Source of the DNA: Phytohabitans sp036906915 | Lineage (GTDB): Bacteria > Actinomycetota > Actinomycetes > Mycobacteriales > Micromonosporaceae | NCBI RefSeq assembly: GCF_036906915.1 | Contig: NZ_JBAKHX010000059.1 | Coordinates: 1 to 52,061, forward strand | DNA length: 52,061 bases | Direction of reading: 5' to 3' | Part shown: piece by piece, positions 39,352 to 47,782 of the stretch | Layout of the letters: each line of letters opens with the position of its first letter | How positions within the stretch are numbered: the stretch's first letter is position 1 | The notes under the pieces: model-generated | Database searches by the model: none | Seen by the model: only the letters and a program-made list of their open reading frames with translations | Told to the model about the DNA's origin: nothing | Position numbers and translations under genes: made by a program

Positions 39352-40318
39352 GCAACGCTCGCCCCAGCGGGGTCACCATGTGGCGAACCGTGTTGCGGTC
39401 GCGTTGGCTCAGAAGCAGGCCGGCGTTGCGCAGTACCGTCGTGTGCTGGCTGGCAGCCGCGGGCGAGATGCCGAGCCGGCGCGCCACCTCACTGGTCAAG
39501 GCGCCGTCGCCGACCACCTCGAGCACCTGAGCCCGGGTGCGGCCGACCAGGGCGGCCAGCGCACCACCCGAGGCCCGGCTGGCCAATCCACCCAGCCGGT
39601 CGACGGGGTAGACCAGTACTGGCGGGAGGGTCGGGTCGACGAGGGTGATCGCGGCGCCACAGCAGAAGAATGACGGCACCAGGAGCAGCCCGCGCCCGTC
39701 GAGACGCAGCTCGCGGCTGGTCGGGTAGTTGGACACCTCCAGCACGCCGCCACCCCACTGGATACCCGGGTGGAGCCCGGTGAGGAGCCCTTCGGCGCCG
39801 GAGTCGAGCATCGTGCGAGCCCGGCGCGCCCGGTCGGCTTCGACTGCGGTCCGGATCTGTGGCAGGTACGGCGTGATGGCGATCTCCTGGTACCGCTTCA
39901 TCGCGTCGGTGAGCTGCACGACAGCCGGCACCTCGCCCCGCGCCAGTCCGGACGGCGGGCTGTCGATCAGGCTGAGCTCGTGGTGGATTCGCCGCTTCGG
40001 GGTGGAGCGGATCGCGTCCAGGCCGGCGTCGAGACCGTGTATGCCGTCGTGCGGGGTCAAGAAGTCGGGAAAGTATCCGTTCGACGGATTGATCGCGTAG
40101 AAGCTGCGCATCTCGGCGTGGCCGCGGAGCCCTTCGCGCACCCCGCCCCGCCAGCCGGCCAGCACCGGGTCGAGCGAGGGGCGCCGGAGCAGATGCAGGC
40201 TCAGCACCAGCTCCCACAGCGGATCGGCGCCCGGGGCAACACGCGTCCGGGCGACGTCGTCGCGGGAGAACACGATGCGAAGCAAGCTGCCACTGTACCC
40301 ACCGTAAATGACCTGCAT
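39338..40318 (-). CDS. ArsR-type winged-helix regulator with N-terminal DUF5937-like region
   Basis: 326 aa. The C-terminal 80 residues (RAQVLEVVGDGALTSEVARR, then LGISPAAASQHTTVLRNAGL) form an ArsR-type winged helix with the usual LLLSQRDRNTVRHMVTPLG wing. The first 240 residues (SRDDVARTRVAPGADPLWEL, LSLHLL) match the long N-terminal region seen in many actinobacterial regulators of this kind. There is a CC pair (PSFFCCGAAITL) near 215 but no clear metal-binding set. The start is ATG 40318. No obvious target gene is next to it; the 3' overlap with cofE is probably incidental. Confidence 0.88.
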   Translation of the reverse strand: MQVIYGGYSGSLLRIVFSRDDVARTRVAPGADPLWELVLSLHLLRRPSLDPVLAGWRGGVREGLRGHAEMRSFYAINPSNGYFPDFLTPHDGIHGLDAGLDAIRSTPKRRIHHELSLIDSPPSGLARGEVPAVVQLTDAMKRYQEIAITPYLPQIRTAVEADRARRARTMLDSGAEGLLTGLHPGIQWGGGVLEVSNYPTSRELRLDGRGLLLVPSFFCCGAAITLVDPTLPPVLVYPVDRLGGLASRASGGALAALVGRTRAQVLEVVGDGALTSEVARRLGISPAAASQHTTVLRNAGLLLSQRDRNTVRHMVTPLGRALLNPS

Positions 40319-40452
40319 GTTTCAGCCACGAGTGAAAGTTCTCGACGGTAGGCGGCACCGACCGGCATGCTCATCTTGGCCCGGGTTGGCCGGTCACCAC
40401 GAGGGTCCGCGGCCCCCGTTCATCCGCGGAGGTGCCGCCGCCCGGGCCTTGC

Positions 40453-40622
40453 TGATGCCCTCGCTCCGCTCGGGTCGCTCGCGCGCTCGGAAGCCGCCCT
40501 GTAGACCACAGTCGCTCTGGTCGCTTCGCTCCCGACGCTTTGTGCGGTCTGCGGGCGGCGCGCGCTCACTGTGTCTGATGCCCTCGCTCCGCTCGGGTCG
40601 CTCGGGTCGCTCGGGTCGCTCG
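40453..40622. repeat. 29-bp direct repeats and 9-bp GGTCGCTCG tandem in a gene-free spacer
   Basis: This lies in the 313-bp spacer 40319-40631, where I see no gene. A 29-bp sequence occurs identically at 40453-40481 and 40576-40604. The second copy runs into two more GGTCGCTCG units (to 40622). A related degenerate piece lies around 40511-40535. The motif CGCTCCGCTCGG resembles short dispersed repeats common in high-GC actinomycete intergenic DNA. The spacer also holds the promoter of the ArsR-type gene and the 3' end of the gene at 40632. Confidence 0.8.
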
Positions 40623-40631
40623 GAAGCGCGC

Positions 40632-41696
40632 TCACTGGGTCCAGAGAGCGACCCGATGATCTTCGTCGGTGACGTAGAAGCCCTCGGCCAGCCCCTCCAC
40701 GTTGTGAAACGGCGCCAGGTCGGCGACCAGCTTGGCCGGAACGCGAGTGGCATCGGGCGGATCGAAGCGGATGTGCCGGCTGGTCACGTCGCCGCCGGAC
40801 GGGTGGTCGTCGAGCAGCACCGAGCCCTTGCCGAGCGCGTCGATCGACCCGATCACGGCGTCGTACGCGCCATCAGGGCCTGTCGTGAGGGCACGGAAAC
40901 CGGTCAACTGGCCGGGCGGCGTGACACCCGTGACGGCGTACGCGCGCACCACCTCAGGCCAGGTGCGAGCGTCGGCGTCGAACATGCCCTCGACACCCGC
41001 GATCTCCACGAAGATCGGCTCACCCGCCGCCGTCACCGGAAACCGCAGGCCCAGCAGCAGCGTTCCGGTCGGGGTGAACACCGCACCTTCGACGTTGAGC
41101 GGCAGGTCGCCCGGCGCGAGGCGGGTGACCCACCGCTTCTCCCCCGCGGTGCCGCGGTTGATGGTCTCGACGATGAAGCGGGCCTGCACCCGCTCACCCG
41201 GCGGCAGCGGCTCGATGTCGGCCGCCACCAGCGCGTCGTTGATCGCCCGGTGCAGGCGGAACTGGTTTCGCACGATCTCCAGCCGAGCCGCGCCGGGATG
41301 GCCGGCGTCGGCCTCGCGGAAGCGCGCGAAGAAGGCCCGCTTCGGCCGCAACGGGCCGCCCTTCGACCCGAAGTGCGAGCCCATCACGTACACCCAGCCG
41401 TCCCGCCGGGCCAGCGCCTCGCCGTCTTCGGTGCGGCCGGTCTCCGGACCAGCGTCGAACGCCGCATGGTGCGCGGTCCACTGGCCGTCGTTCTTCTGCA
41501 CGAGCAGTGCCAGGCACTGCTCGACCGCCCCCTCGTCGAGGACCGTCCAGAAGGCCCGGCGTGCGCCGTGCGCGGCCAGCACTTCGGGCGCCCGTACCGG
41601 AAGGAGGTCGCTCGCCTCGTTGCACCCGACCGCCAGCTCAGTGCTCTCGAGTTCGCTCGCTCGGGCGGCGCCAAGGGCGACGTCTTCCTCGCTCAC
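40632..41696 (-). CDS. DUF3616-like protein of unknown function
   Basis: 354 aa with no signal peptide or membrane span. It has the features of a beta-propeller-like chain: alternating strands with GWVYVMGSHFGSKGGPLRPK, FAVDA-type turns, LNVEGAVFTPTGTLLLGLRF, FVEIAGVEGMFDADARTWPE and a final FHNVEGLAEGFYVTDEDHRV. The paired 'VEG' motifs and the 'GSH' block resemble the DUF3616 family; I am not certain of the match. The ATG overlaps the ManC stop by four bases (ATGA), so it belongs to the ManC operon. No catalytic motif is evident. Confidence 0.75.
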   Translation of the reverse strand: MSEEDVALGAARASELESTELAVGCNEASDLLPVRAPEVLAAHGARRAFWTVLDEGAVEQCLALLVQKNDGQWTAHHAAFDAGPETGRTEDGEALARRDGWVYVMGSHFGSKGGPLRPKRAFFARFREADAGHPGAARLEIVRNQFRLHRAINDALVAADIEPLPPGERVQARFIVETINRGTAGEKRWVTRLAPGDLPLNVEGAVFTPTGTLLLGLRFPVTAAGEPIFVEIAGVEGMFDADARTWPEVVRAYAVTGVTPPGQLTGFRALTTGPDGAYDAVIGSIDALGKGSVLLDDHPSGGDVTSRHIRFDPPDATRVPAKLVADLAPFHNVEGLAEGFYVTDEDHRVALWTQ

Positions 41697-42781
41697 CGGA
41701 ATTCGTCAGCCAATCGGGAAACCACCTGTTTGATGTCCTGGGCACGGTCACGCGGGCAGACCAGCACAGCGTCCGGGGTGTCGACCACGACCACGTCGTG
41801 CAGGCCGAGCGTGGCGATGAGCCGCCCGGACTGCGGCACCACCACGAGTCCCGTCGAGTCGTGCAGCAGCACGCCTGGCTTGTTCTCCGCGGGCCCGGCG
41901 CCGACCACCACGTTGCCGTCCGGGTCGGCCGGCAGCACCTCGCCGAGCGTGTGAAAGTCACCGACGTCGTTCCAGCCGAAGTCGCCCGGGACCGTGCCCA
42001 CCAGCCCGGCGGCGGCCGCGCCCTCCATCACCGCGTAGTCGACCGAGATCTTCGGCAGCGTCGGCCAGACCTCGCCGAGCACGTCGCCCCGCGCCGGACT
42101 GTCCCACGCCGCGGCGATCCGGATGAGCCCGGCGTGCAGCTCGGGCTGCTGCCGCGCCAGCTCGGCGAGGAACACGTCGACCCGCCACACGAACATGCTG
42201 GCGTTCCAGTAATACCGCCCGGAGTCGACATAGGACACCGCGACGTCGTACGCGGGCTTTTCCTTGAACTCCTCGACCATGCGCATCGGGCCGCCGTCGA
42301 TGGTGCCGCCGCACTGGAGGTACCCGTATCCGGTCTCCGGGCTGGTCGGCGTGATGCCCACGGTCATCAGCAGGCCGCGCTCGGCGCCGGCGACCGCCCG
42401 TCGCACCGCGTCGACGTATCGGTCCGGGTCGCCGATCAAGTGGTCGGCGGCGAACGAGCCCATCACCGCGCGTGGCTCACGCCGCGCGATCACGGCCGCG
42501 GCCAGCGCGATTGCCGCGCACGAGTCGCGGGGCGACGGCTCGACCAGGATGTTGTCTTCGGGTACCTGGGCCAACTGCCGCGCCACGGCAGCGGCGTGTG
42601 ACGCTCCGGTGACCACGAGTGTCCGCTCCGGGGTGGTGAGCGACGCGAGCCGTGCCACCGTCGCCTGCAGCAGCGACGCCGAGGAGCCGGTGAGCGGATG
42701 CAGAAACTTGGGGTGACCGGAGCGGGACAGCGGCCACAGCCGAGTGCCACTGCCACCCGCCGGGATGACGGCGAAGAGCAT
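41693..42781 (-). CDS. manC: Mannose-1-phosphate guanylyltransferase
   Basis: 362 aa. The sugar nucleotidyltransferase signature VIPAGGSGTRLWPLSRSGHP is at the start. It is followed by FAADHLIGDPDRYVDAVRRA, ETGYGYLQCGGTI, EFKEKPAYDVAVSYVDSGRY and YYWNASMFVWRVDVFLAELA, all typical of ManC-type enzymes making GDP-mannose from mannose-1-phosphate and GTP. The single-domain length fits (no isomerase fusion). It precedes the DUF3616-like gene and follows the glycosyltransferase gene on the same strand, a conserved actinobacterial arrangement for mannosylated envelope glycans. Confidence 0.94.
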   Translation of the reverse strand: MLFAVIPAGGSGTRLWPLSRSGHPKFLHPLTGSSASLLQATVARLASLTTPERTLVVTGASHAAAVARQLAQVPEDNILVEPSPRDSCAAIALAAAVIARREPRAVMGSFAADHLIGDPDRYVDAVRRAVAGAERGLLMTVGITPTSPETGYGYLQCGGTIDGGPMRMVEEFKEKPAYDVAVSYVDSGRYYWNASMFVWRVDVFLAELARQQPELHAGLIRIAAAWDSPARGDVLGEVWPTLPKISVDYAVMEGAAAAGLVGTVPGDFGWNDVGDFHTLGEVLPADPDGNVVVGAGPAENKPGVLLHDSTGLVVVPQSGRLIATLGLHDVVVVDTPDAVLVCPRDRAQDIKQVVSRLADEFR

Positions 42782-42830
42782 CAGCCCATCATGCCCTCCC
42801 CGCCGTGAGCGGCGTGTGAGGGTCAGGGCC

Positions 42831-43976
42831 TCAGGCGGAGGCGCGGCGCCAGGCCGCGACGTGCACCTCGGCGCTCGACTCCCAGGTGAACTCCTTGGCC
42901 CGGTCGAACCCGGCCTTGGCGAGCGCGAGCCGGCGCGCCTCGTCGTCGAGCAGTGCGCCCAGGTCGGTCGCGATCTGCGCGGGGTCTTCGCTGGTGTACG
43001 CCACCGCGTCGCCGCCCACCTCGGGCAGTGACAGCCGTGGCGTGGTCAGCACCGGCGCGGCGCAGGCCATCGCCTCGAGGATCGGCAGGCCGAAGCCCTC
43101 ACCGTACGACGGGTAGGCGGCCACCATGGCACCGCCGAGGAAGCCGGGCAGGTCGGCGTAGCGCAGGTAGCCGGGGCGGAGCAGCCGCAGGTGCGCGGGC
43201 ACCTCGGCCACCGCGCGGTCGATGTCGTCGTCGTGCCCCTGCCCGCCCGCGATGACGAGTGCGGGCGGCTCGGAGCGGTCACGCACCGCCTGCGCCCAGC
43301 CGCGGATCAGGTTGGGCACGTTCTTGCGCGGCTCCTTGGCGCCCAGGAACGCGACGTATTCGCTGCCGCCCAGCCCCAGCCGAGCCCGGACGCGGGCCTT
43401 CTCCTCGTCGGTCGGCGGGTGGAACGCCGCGTGGTCGACGCCGTGATATGCCACGTCGATGCGGGTCGGGTCGGCGTCGAGAAGCCGGATCAGCTCGTCG
43501 CGGGTGGCCTTGCTGGGCACGATCACCCGGTCGGCGCGGCGCAGCGCGGTCTTGATGGCGCTGCGGAAGAACGTGCGGCGTGACTTGTCGTAGTGCTCCG
43601 GCTCCGTGAAGAAGGTCGCGTCGTGCACGGTGACCGTCACCGGACACCCGGCCCGCAACGGGCAGGTATAGAAGGGCGAGTGCAGCACCTGCGCGCCGGT
43701 CTGCTGGGCAAGCAGCGGCAGGCCGGTCTGCTCCCAGGCGAGCCGCGCCGGACGGTGTGTCACCGCCGCGGGCGCCGCGATGACCTCGGCCGCGGGCAGC
43801 ATCCGCCCATATCGCTCGACGTCGGTGCGCAGAGCCACGACGGCCAGCTCGATGCCGGTGCCGATCAACTTGCCCAGCGAGCCGAGCAGGCCGTCGACGT
43901 ATCTACCGACGCCACCCCTGTCAGCGGGGACGCTTGTGGCGTCAACGAGCACGCGGGGCGGGCTACCGGCGGTCAC
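42831..43976 (-). CDS. Glycosyltransferase family 4 protein (mannosyltransferase-like)
   Basis: 381 aa GT-B fold enzyme from GTG 43976. The N-terminal half has RGGVGRYVDGLLGSLGKLIG and VTVTVHDATFF. The C-terminal half has VAFLGAKEPRKNVPNLIRGW and YPSYGEGFGLPILEAMACAA, the E-x7-E donor-site motif of GT4. No membrane span is evident, so it acts at the cytosolic face. Its position upstream of ManC suggests GDP-mannose as donor, transferring to a lipid-linked or envelope glycan acceptor. The 49 bp between it and ManC leave room for co-transcription. Confidence 0.88.
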   Translation of the reverse strand: MTAGSPPRVLVDATSVPADRGGVGRYVDGLLGSLGKLIGTGIELAVVALRTDVERYGRMLPAAEVIAAPAAVTHRPARLAWEQTGLPLLAQQTGAQVLHSPFYTCPLRAGCPVTVTVHDATFFTEPEHYDKSRRTFFRSAIKTALRRADRVIVPSKATRDELIRLLDADPTRIDVAYHGVDHAAFHPPTDEEKARVRARLGLGGSEYVAFLGAKEPRKNVPNLIRGWAQAVRDRSEPPALVIAGGQGHDDDIDRAVAEVPAHLRLLRPGYLRYADLPGFLGGAMVAAYPSYGEGFGLPILEAMACAAPVLTTPRLSLPEVGGDAVAYTSEDPAQIATDLGALLDDEARRLALAKAGFDRAKEFTWESSAEVHVAAWRRASA

Positions 43977-44110
43977 TGGATGACTCCTCAGCTGTAAGTC
44001 CTCGGTCGTAAGCCTGTGTCTAACAACACTTACGTAGAGCCTACGCCGAACGGATCGGCCATCGTTGTCTACGACGCGACGGTAAGGCGTTTCCTGAGGG
44101 GGTATTGAGA

Positions 44111-44749
44111 ATGCTCGTCAAGGACCCGACACGCCCAGTCGTCACGTGGTACGACGACGTGACCGGGGAACGTGTCGAGCTGTCGGGTGCCACACTCGAC
44201 AACTGGGTCGCGAAGACCGCCAACCTCCTGGTCGACGGGCTCGGGCTCGGCGCGGGCGACCGGGCCGCGGTGCTCCTGCCCCCGCACTGGCAGACCGCCG
44301 CCGTGCTGCTCGGCTCCTGGGCGGCGCGACTCAGCGTGGTCACCGACCGGCCGTTCGACGTGCTCTTCGCCGCCGCCGACCGGGTCGACGAGGCCCGTGA
44401 GCTGCCGGCCGACGACCGATACGTGCTCGGCCTGGCGCCGCTCGGTATGCCGATGCGCGCGGTGCCGGAGGGTTTCGTGGACTACGTCGCCGACGTACGC
44501 GGATACGGCGACCGGTTCTCCCCGTACCCGTCGGAGTGGCCGGGCGACGACCCGCTGCGCCGCGCGGGCGAGCTGGGCATCGCCGAGGGCGACCGGCTCC
44601 TGGTCGACGCGGCAGCGCACCCGGATCCGCTGGACTGGCTGTACGCCCCGCTCGCGGTCGGCGCGTCGGTGGTGCTGTGCGGAAACCTCGACCGTGCCAA
44701 GCTGGCCGACCGGGAAGCCGCCGAGCAGATCACAGCTCGGCTGGTATGA
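44111..44749 (+). CDS. TIGR03089-family protein (reduced AMP-binding domain)
   Basis: 212 aa. The first part (VTWYDDVTGERVELSGATLD, then NWVAKTANLLVDGLGLGAGD and RAAVLLPPHWQTAAVLLGSW) resembles the N-terminal subdomain of acyl-CoA synthetases. The P-loop, adenylate-binding and C-terminal catalytic parts are missing. This is the TIGR03089 family of actinobacteria. Enzyme activity as an adenylating enzyme is unlikely. ATG 44111 has GAGGGGG eight bases upstream. Its end overlaps the convergent gene at 44730 by 20 bp. The function is unknown; it is often found near envelope glycan genes, as here. Confidence 0.85.
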   Translation: MLVKDPTRPVVTWYDDVTGERVELSGATLDNWVAKTANLLVDGLGLGAGDRAAVLLPPHWQTAAVLLGSWAARLSVVTDRPFDVLFAAADRVDEARELPADDRYVLGLAPLGMPMRAVPEGFVDYVADVRGYGDRFSPYPSEWPGDDPLRRAGELGIAEGDRLLVDAAAHPDPLDWLYAPLAVGASVVLCGNLDRAKLADREAAEQITARLV

Positions 44750-45086
44750 CCTCGCGCAACCTGCCGTCTTCACCGACCACATAGAACGCGGCCCGGTCGC
44801 TCAGCCACGGCTTGCCGTCCGCCTCTTGATCGGAGAGCACCGTCTCCTGGATGCCGAGGATCACGTACCGGGAGCCGTCCGGGTTGCCCTCGCGCCACCT
44901 CGGCCCGTAGATCGCGTCGATCAGCCGTTCGAGCCGCCCAGCCGCGAGCGCGCCGCCCGCGACCCAGTCCGCTGGCAGCCGGTACCAGAAGGTGCGGGTC
45001 ACCTTTGCCAGCGGGTTGACGGCGTGGTTGCCGTCGACCCGGACGCCGAGGGTGTCGGTGATGGTCAACCGGAGGTACTCGTACAC
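44730..45086 (-). CDS. Hypothetical protein
   Basis: 118 aa from GTG 45086: VYEYLRLTITDTLGVRVDGN ... TRTFWYRLPADWVAGGALAA, ending in DRAAFYVVGEDGRLREVIPA. It looks like a small alpha/beta protein without signal peptide, membrane span or known motif. The frame stays open farther upstream without a standard start codon. It lies 46 bp downstream of the acetoacetyl-CoA synthetase on the same strand and may be its co-transcribed partner. I do not recognise a family. Confidence 0.6.
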   Translation of the reverse strand: MYEYLRLTITDTLGVRVDGNHAVNPLAKVTRTFWYRLPADWVAGGALAAGRLERLIDAIYGPRWREGNPDGSRYVILGIQETVLSDQEADGKPWLSDRAAFYVVGEDGRLREVIPAEL

Positions 45087-45132
45087 GACGGTGAGACGCG
45101 TCAGCGAGCACTTTCGGATGTCGGCCGACCCG

Positions 45133-47061
45133 TCACCGCTTCCTGACGAAAGGCTCGAACGCGGTCAGCGACTCGGGGTTCGCGAGGGCACCGGTCGACG
45201 CCGCTTCCGGCACAGGCGTACCCGTAAGGATCTTCTTCACCGGTACTTCCAGCTTTTTCGCGCTGAGCGTCCGCGGCACCGCCTTGACCTGGTGGATCTC
45301 GTCGGGCACATGCCGCGGCGACAGGGCGGTGCGCAGCTCTCGGGCGATCTTGGTGCGCAGCTCGTCGTCGAGCTCCCGGCCGTCGGCCACTACGACGAAG
45401 AGCAGCAGCTCACCGGGGCCGCCCGCCGGGTCCTCCAGGTGTACGACCACCGAGTCGGTGACCTCGTCCAGGCCCTCGACCACCGAGTAGAACTCGGAGG
45501 TGCCCAGCCGGACCCCACCGCGGTTGAGGGTGGCGTCGGAGCGACCGGTGATCACGCAGCTGCCCCGCTCGCTGATGGTGATCCAGTCGCCGTGCCGCCA
45601 CACGCCGGGGTACACGTCGAAGTACGCCTCGCGGTAGCGGCGGCCGTCCGGGTCGTCCCAGAAACCGATGGGCATGCTGGGCATCGGACGGGTGATCACC
45701 AGCTCGCCGAGCTGCCCGATGACCGGCTGCCCCTCGGCGTCGAAGGCCTCGACCCGGGCACCCAGGCAGCGGCAGGACAGCTCGCCGGCGTACACGGGCA
45801 GCAACGGGACGCCGCCGACAAACCCGGTGCACACGTCGGTGCCGCCGGACAGCGACTGCAGCTGCACCGTCGCGCTGACCGCCTCGTACACCCAGGCGAA
45901 GCCCTCCGGCGGCAGCGGCGCGCCCGTCGAGCCCATGCCGCGCAGCCTCGGGTGCGCCTCGGGTGCCACCCCCGCCTTGCGGCAGGCGAGCAGGAACGGC
46001 GCGCTCGTGCCGAAGTAGGTGACACCGGCCTCGTCGGCGAGCCGCCACAGCGCGCCCAGGTCGGGGTGGGCCGGGTCGCCGTCGAAGAGCACGATCGCGG
46101 CGCCCACGGCCGGGCCGGAGGCGAGGAAGTTCCACATCATCCAGCCGGTGGTGGTGAACCAGAAGAACCGGTCACCCGGGCCAAGGTCGTGGTGCAGCGC
46201 GAGCATCTTCAGGTGCTCGACCAGGATGCCGCCGTGCCCGTGCACGATCGGCTTCGGCAGGCCGGTGGTGCCAGAGGAGTAGAGCACGTACAGCGGGTGG
46301 TCGAACGGCACCGGCTCGTACGCCATCTCCTCGGTGGTGTCCGGCCACTCCCAGACGCCGCCGGCCAGGTACGGGAGGGTCACGGTGTGCCGCAGCGAGG
46401 GCAGGGCGGCCCGGATCGCCTCGACCTCGCCGCTCCGGTCGATCGTCTTGGCGCCGTACCGGTACCCGTCGACGGCCACCAGTACGGTCGGCTCGATCTG
46501 CTGCCAGCGGTCGACCACGCTGCGGGTGCCGAACTCGGGCGCGCACGACGAGAACACGGCGCCCAGGCTGGCGGTGGCCAGCATCAGCACGTACGTCTCC
46601 GGGATGTTCGGCGCGTACGCGGCCACCCGGTCGCCCCGGCCGACACCCAACTCGCGCAGCGCGGCCCGCGCCCGGCGGACCTGCTCGCGCAGGTCGGCGG
46701 CGGTCAGCGTGACCGGCTCACGGGTCTGCGAGTACCCGAGCACGATCGCGTCACCGGCGGCGACGCCCGGCATCCGGAGCACGTGCTCGGCGTAGTTCAG
46801 GGTGGCGCCGGTAAACCAGCGGGCGCCCGGCATCACCGGGTCCGCGAGCGTGGCGGTCGGCTGGTCGTACGCGAGCACGTCGAAGTAGTCCCAGATCGAC
46901 CTCCAGAACGCGGGCAGGTCGTCGACCGACCACTGCCACAGCGCCTGGTAGTCGGGGAACGCCAGGCCACGGTGTTTCCGCAGCCAGCGCAGGTAGTCGC
47001 CGATCCGCGCCCGCTCCAGGACGTCTGCCGGCGGTGTCCACAGCACGGTGCCCGCACTCAT
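45133..47061 (-). CDS. Acetoacetate-CoA ligase (acetoacetyl-CoA synthetase)
   Basis: 642 aa AMP-forming acyl-CoA synthetase. The N-terminal FPDYQALWQWSVDDLPAFWR is characteristic of acetoacetyl-CoA synthetases and acetyl-CoA synthetase relatives. Catalytic motifs are YSSGTTGLPKPIVHGHGG (ATP P-loop near 260-275), FFWFTTTGWMMWNFLASG, WRHGDWI (near the hinge) and SAKKLEVPVKKILTG with the C-terminal catalytic Lys. It activates acetoacetate to acetoacetyl-CoA, linking ketone-body or polyhydroxybutyrate turnover to acetyl-CoA. The first codons run from an ATG at 47061. It is divergent from a membrane-protein gene. Confidence 0.92.
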   Translation of the reverse strand: MSAGTVLWTPPADVLERARIGDYLRWLRKHRGLAFPDYQALWQWSVDDLPAFWRSIWDYFDVLAYDQPTATLADPVMPGARWFTGATLNYAEHVLRMPGVAAGDAIVLGYSQTREPVTLTAADLREQVRRARAALRELGVGRGDRVAAYAPNIPETYVLMLATASLGAVFSSCAPEFGTRSVVDRWQQIEPTVLVAVDGYRYGAKTIDRSGEVEAIRAALPSLRHTVTLPYLAGGVWEWPDTTEEMAYEPVPFDHPLYVLYSSGTTGLPKPIVHGHGGILVEHLKMLALHHDLGPGDRFFWFTTTGWMMWNFLASGPAVGAAIVLFDGDPAHPDLGALWRLADEAGVTYFGTSAPFLLACRKAGVAPEAHPRLRGMGSTGAPLPPEGFAWVYEAVSATVQLQSLSGGTDVCTGFVGGVPLLPVYAGELSCRCLGARVEAFDAEGQPVIGQLGELVITRPMPSMPIGFWDDPDGRRYREAYFDVYPGVWRHGDWITISERGSCVITGRSDATLNRGGVRLGTSEFYSVVEGLDEVTDSVVVHLEDPAGGPGELLLFVVVADGRELDDELRTKIARELRTALSPRHVPDEIHQVKAVPRTLSAKKLEVPVKKILTGTPVPEAASTGALANPESLTAFEPFVRKR

Positions 47062-47114
47062 TCCGCCATCTTGCCCTGGGTGCCGGTCTCCGCCGGAACC
47101 GGTACGGTGCGCGC

Positions 47115-47720
47115 ATGCGACATCTATGGAGTCTGTTGGCCGGCGCCGTGGCGGCGCCGCTCACCTGGGTGCTCGTCTCGCTGGGCCAGGGCGGCTCGAC
47201 GCGTACCATCACGGGCTGGGTCGAGACCCGCACCTTCGCCACCGCCGACCTGATCGAGCCGGCCGCATACCTAGCCGTGGCGGGCGTCCTGCTCGGACTG
47301 CTCGGCACCCTGCGGTGGTCACCGCTGGGCCCGGTGGTCGCGGGCGCGCTGCTGATCGCGCCGTACGGCGGCATGTTCGCCGACCCGCTGGCGGTACGCG
47401 ACGCGGTACCCGGCGGCTGGAAGATCTTCGGCGACCCGATCCCGCTGCGGCTCCCGCTCGACAACGGCACCCTGCTACTGATCGGAGCGCTGCTGCTGAT
47501 GGCGGCGTTCAGCGCGCAGCGGTGGCGGCGGTGGCCGGCACCGGCGCCGACACCGGCACCGCTCGCCGAAGAGCCGAAGGACGAGCCGGCAGACGCCCCC
47601 ACCCTCGAATCGCCCCCGGTTGTCGCCGACCCGGTGCCCGCCGGTTCCACGAAGCGGAACGGCGATTCGCCCTGGAACACCCCACCGAGCAGAGCCGGTA
47701 GCGAAAACGCCGAGTCGTAG
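47115..47720 (+). CDS. Small membrane protein with acidic/Pro-rich tail (paralogue 1)
   Basis: 201 aa. The start MRHLWSLLAGAVAAPLTWVL is followed by hydrophobic segments LIEPAAYLAVAGVLLGLLGT, LGPVVAGALLIAPYGGMFAD and LLLIGALLLMAAFSAQRW, then a cytosolic acidic Pro/Ala/Glu tail. It is paralogous to the next gene, which starts MRHVGSLLLALVLAPLAWVL and has the same order of spans and tail. Families like this are common in Micromonosporaceae near the 5' side of housekeeping genes. Function is unknown. Confidence 0.82.
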   Translation: MRHLWSLLAGAVAAPLTWVLVSLGQGGSTRTITGWVETRTFATADLIEPAAYLAVAGVLLGLLGTLRWSPLGPVVAGALLIAPYGGMFADPLAVRDAVPGGWKIFGDPIPLRLPLDNGTLLLIGALLLMAAFSAQRWRRWPAPAPTPAPLAEEPKDEPADAPTLESPPVVADPVPAGSTKRNGDSPWNTPPSRAGSENAES

Positions 47721-47782
47721 CAGGCCAGAGGAGTGCCAGGCCGAGGTACGGTGCCACTCGCACCCAACATCAAGGAGGGCAG

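Noticed and set aside
40453..40604. The two 29-bp repeats considered as a minimal CRISPR or transposon ends
   Set aside because: Only two direct copies, a repetitive sequence inside the unit, no cas or transposase gene, and no target-site duplication visible.
40394..40753. A 119-codon minus-strand frame with ERPERSEG repeats
   Set aside because: It is a translation of the 29-bp/9-bp DNA repeats and has no independent coding signal.
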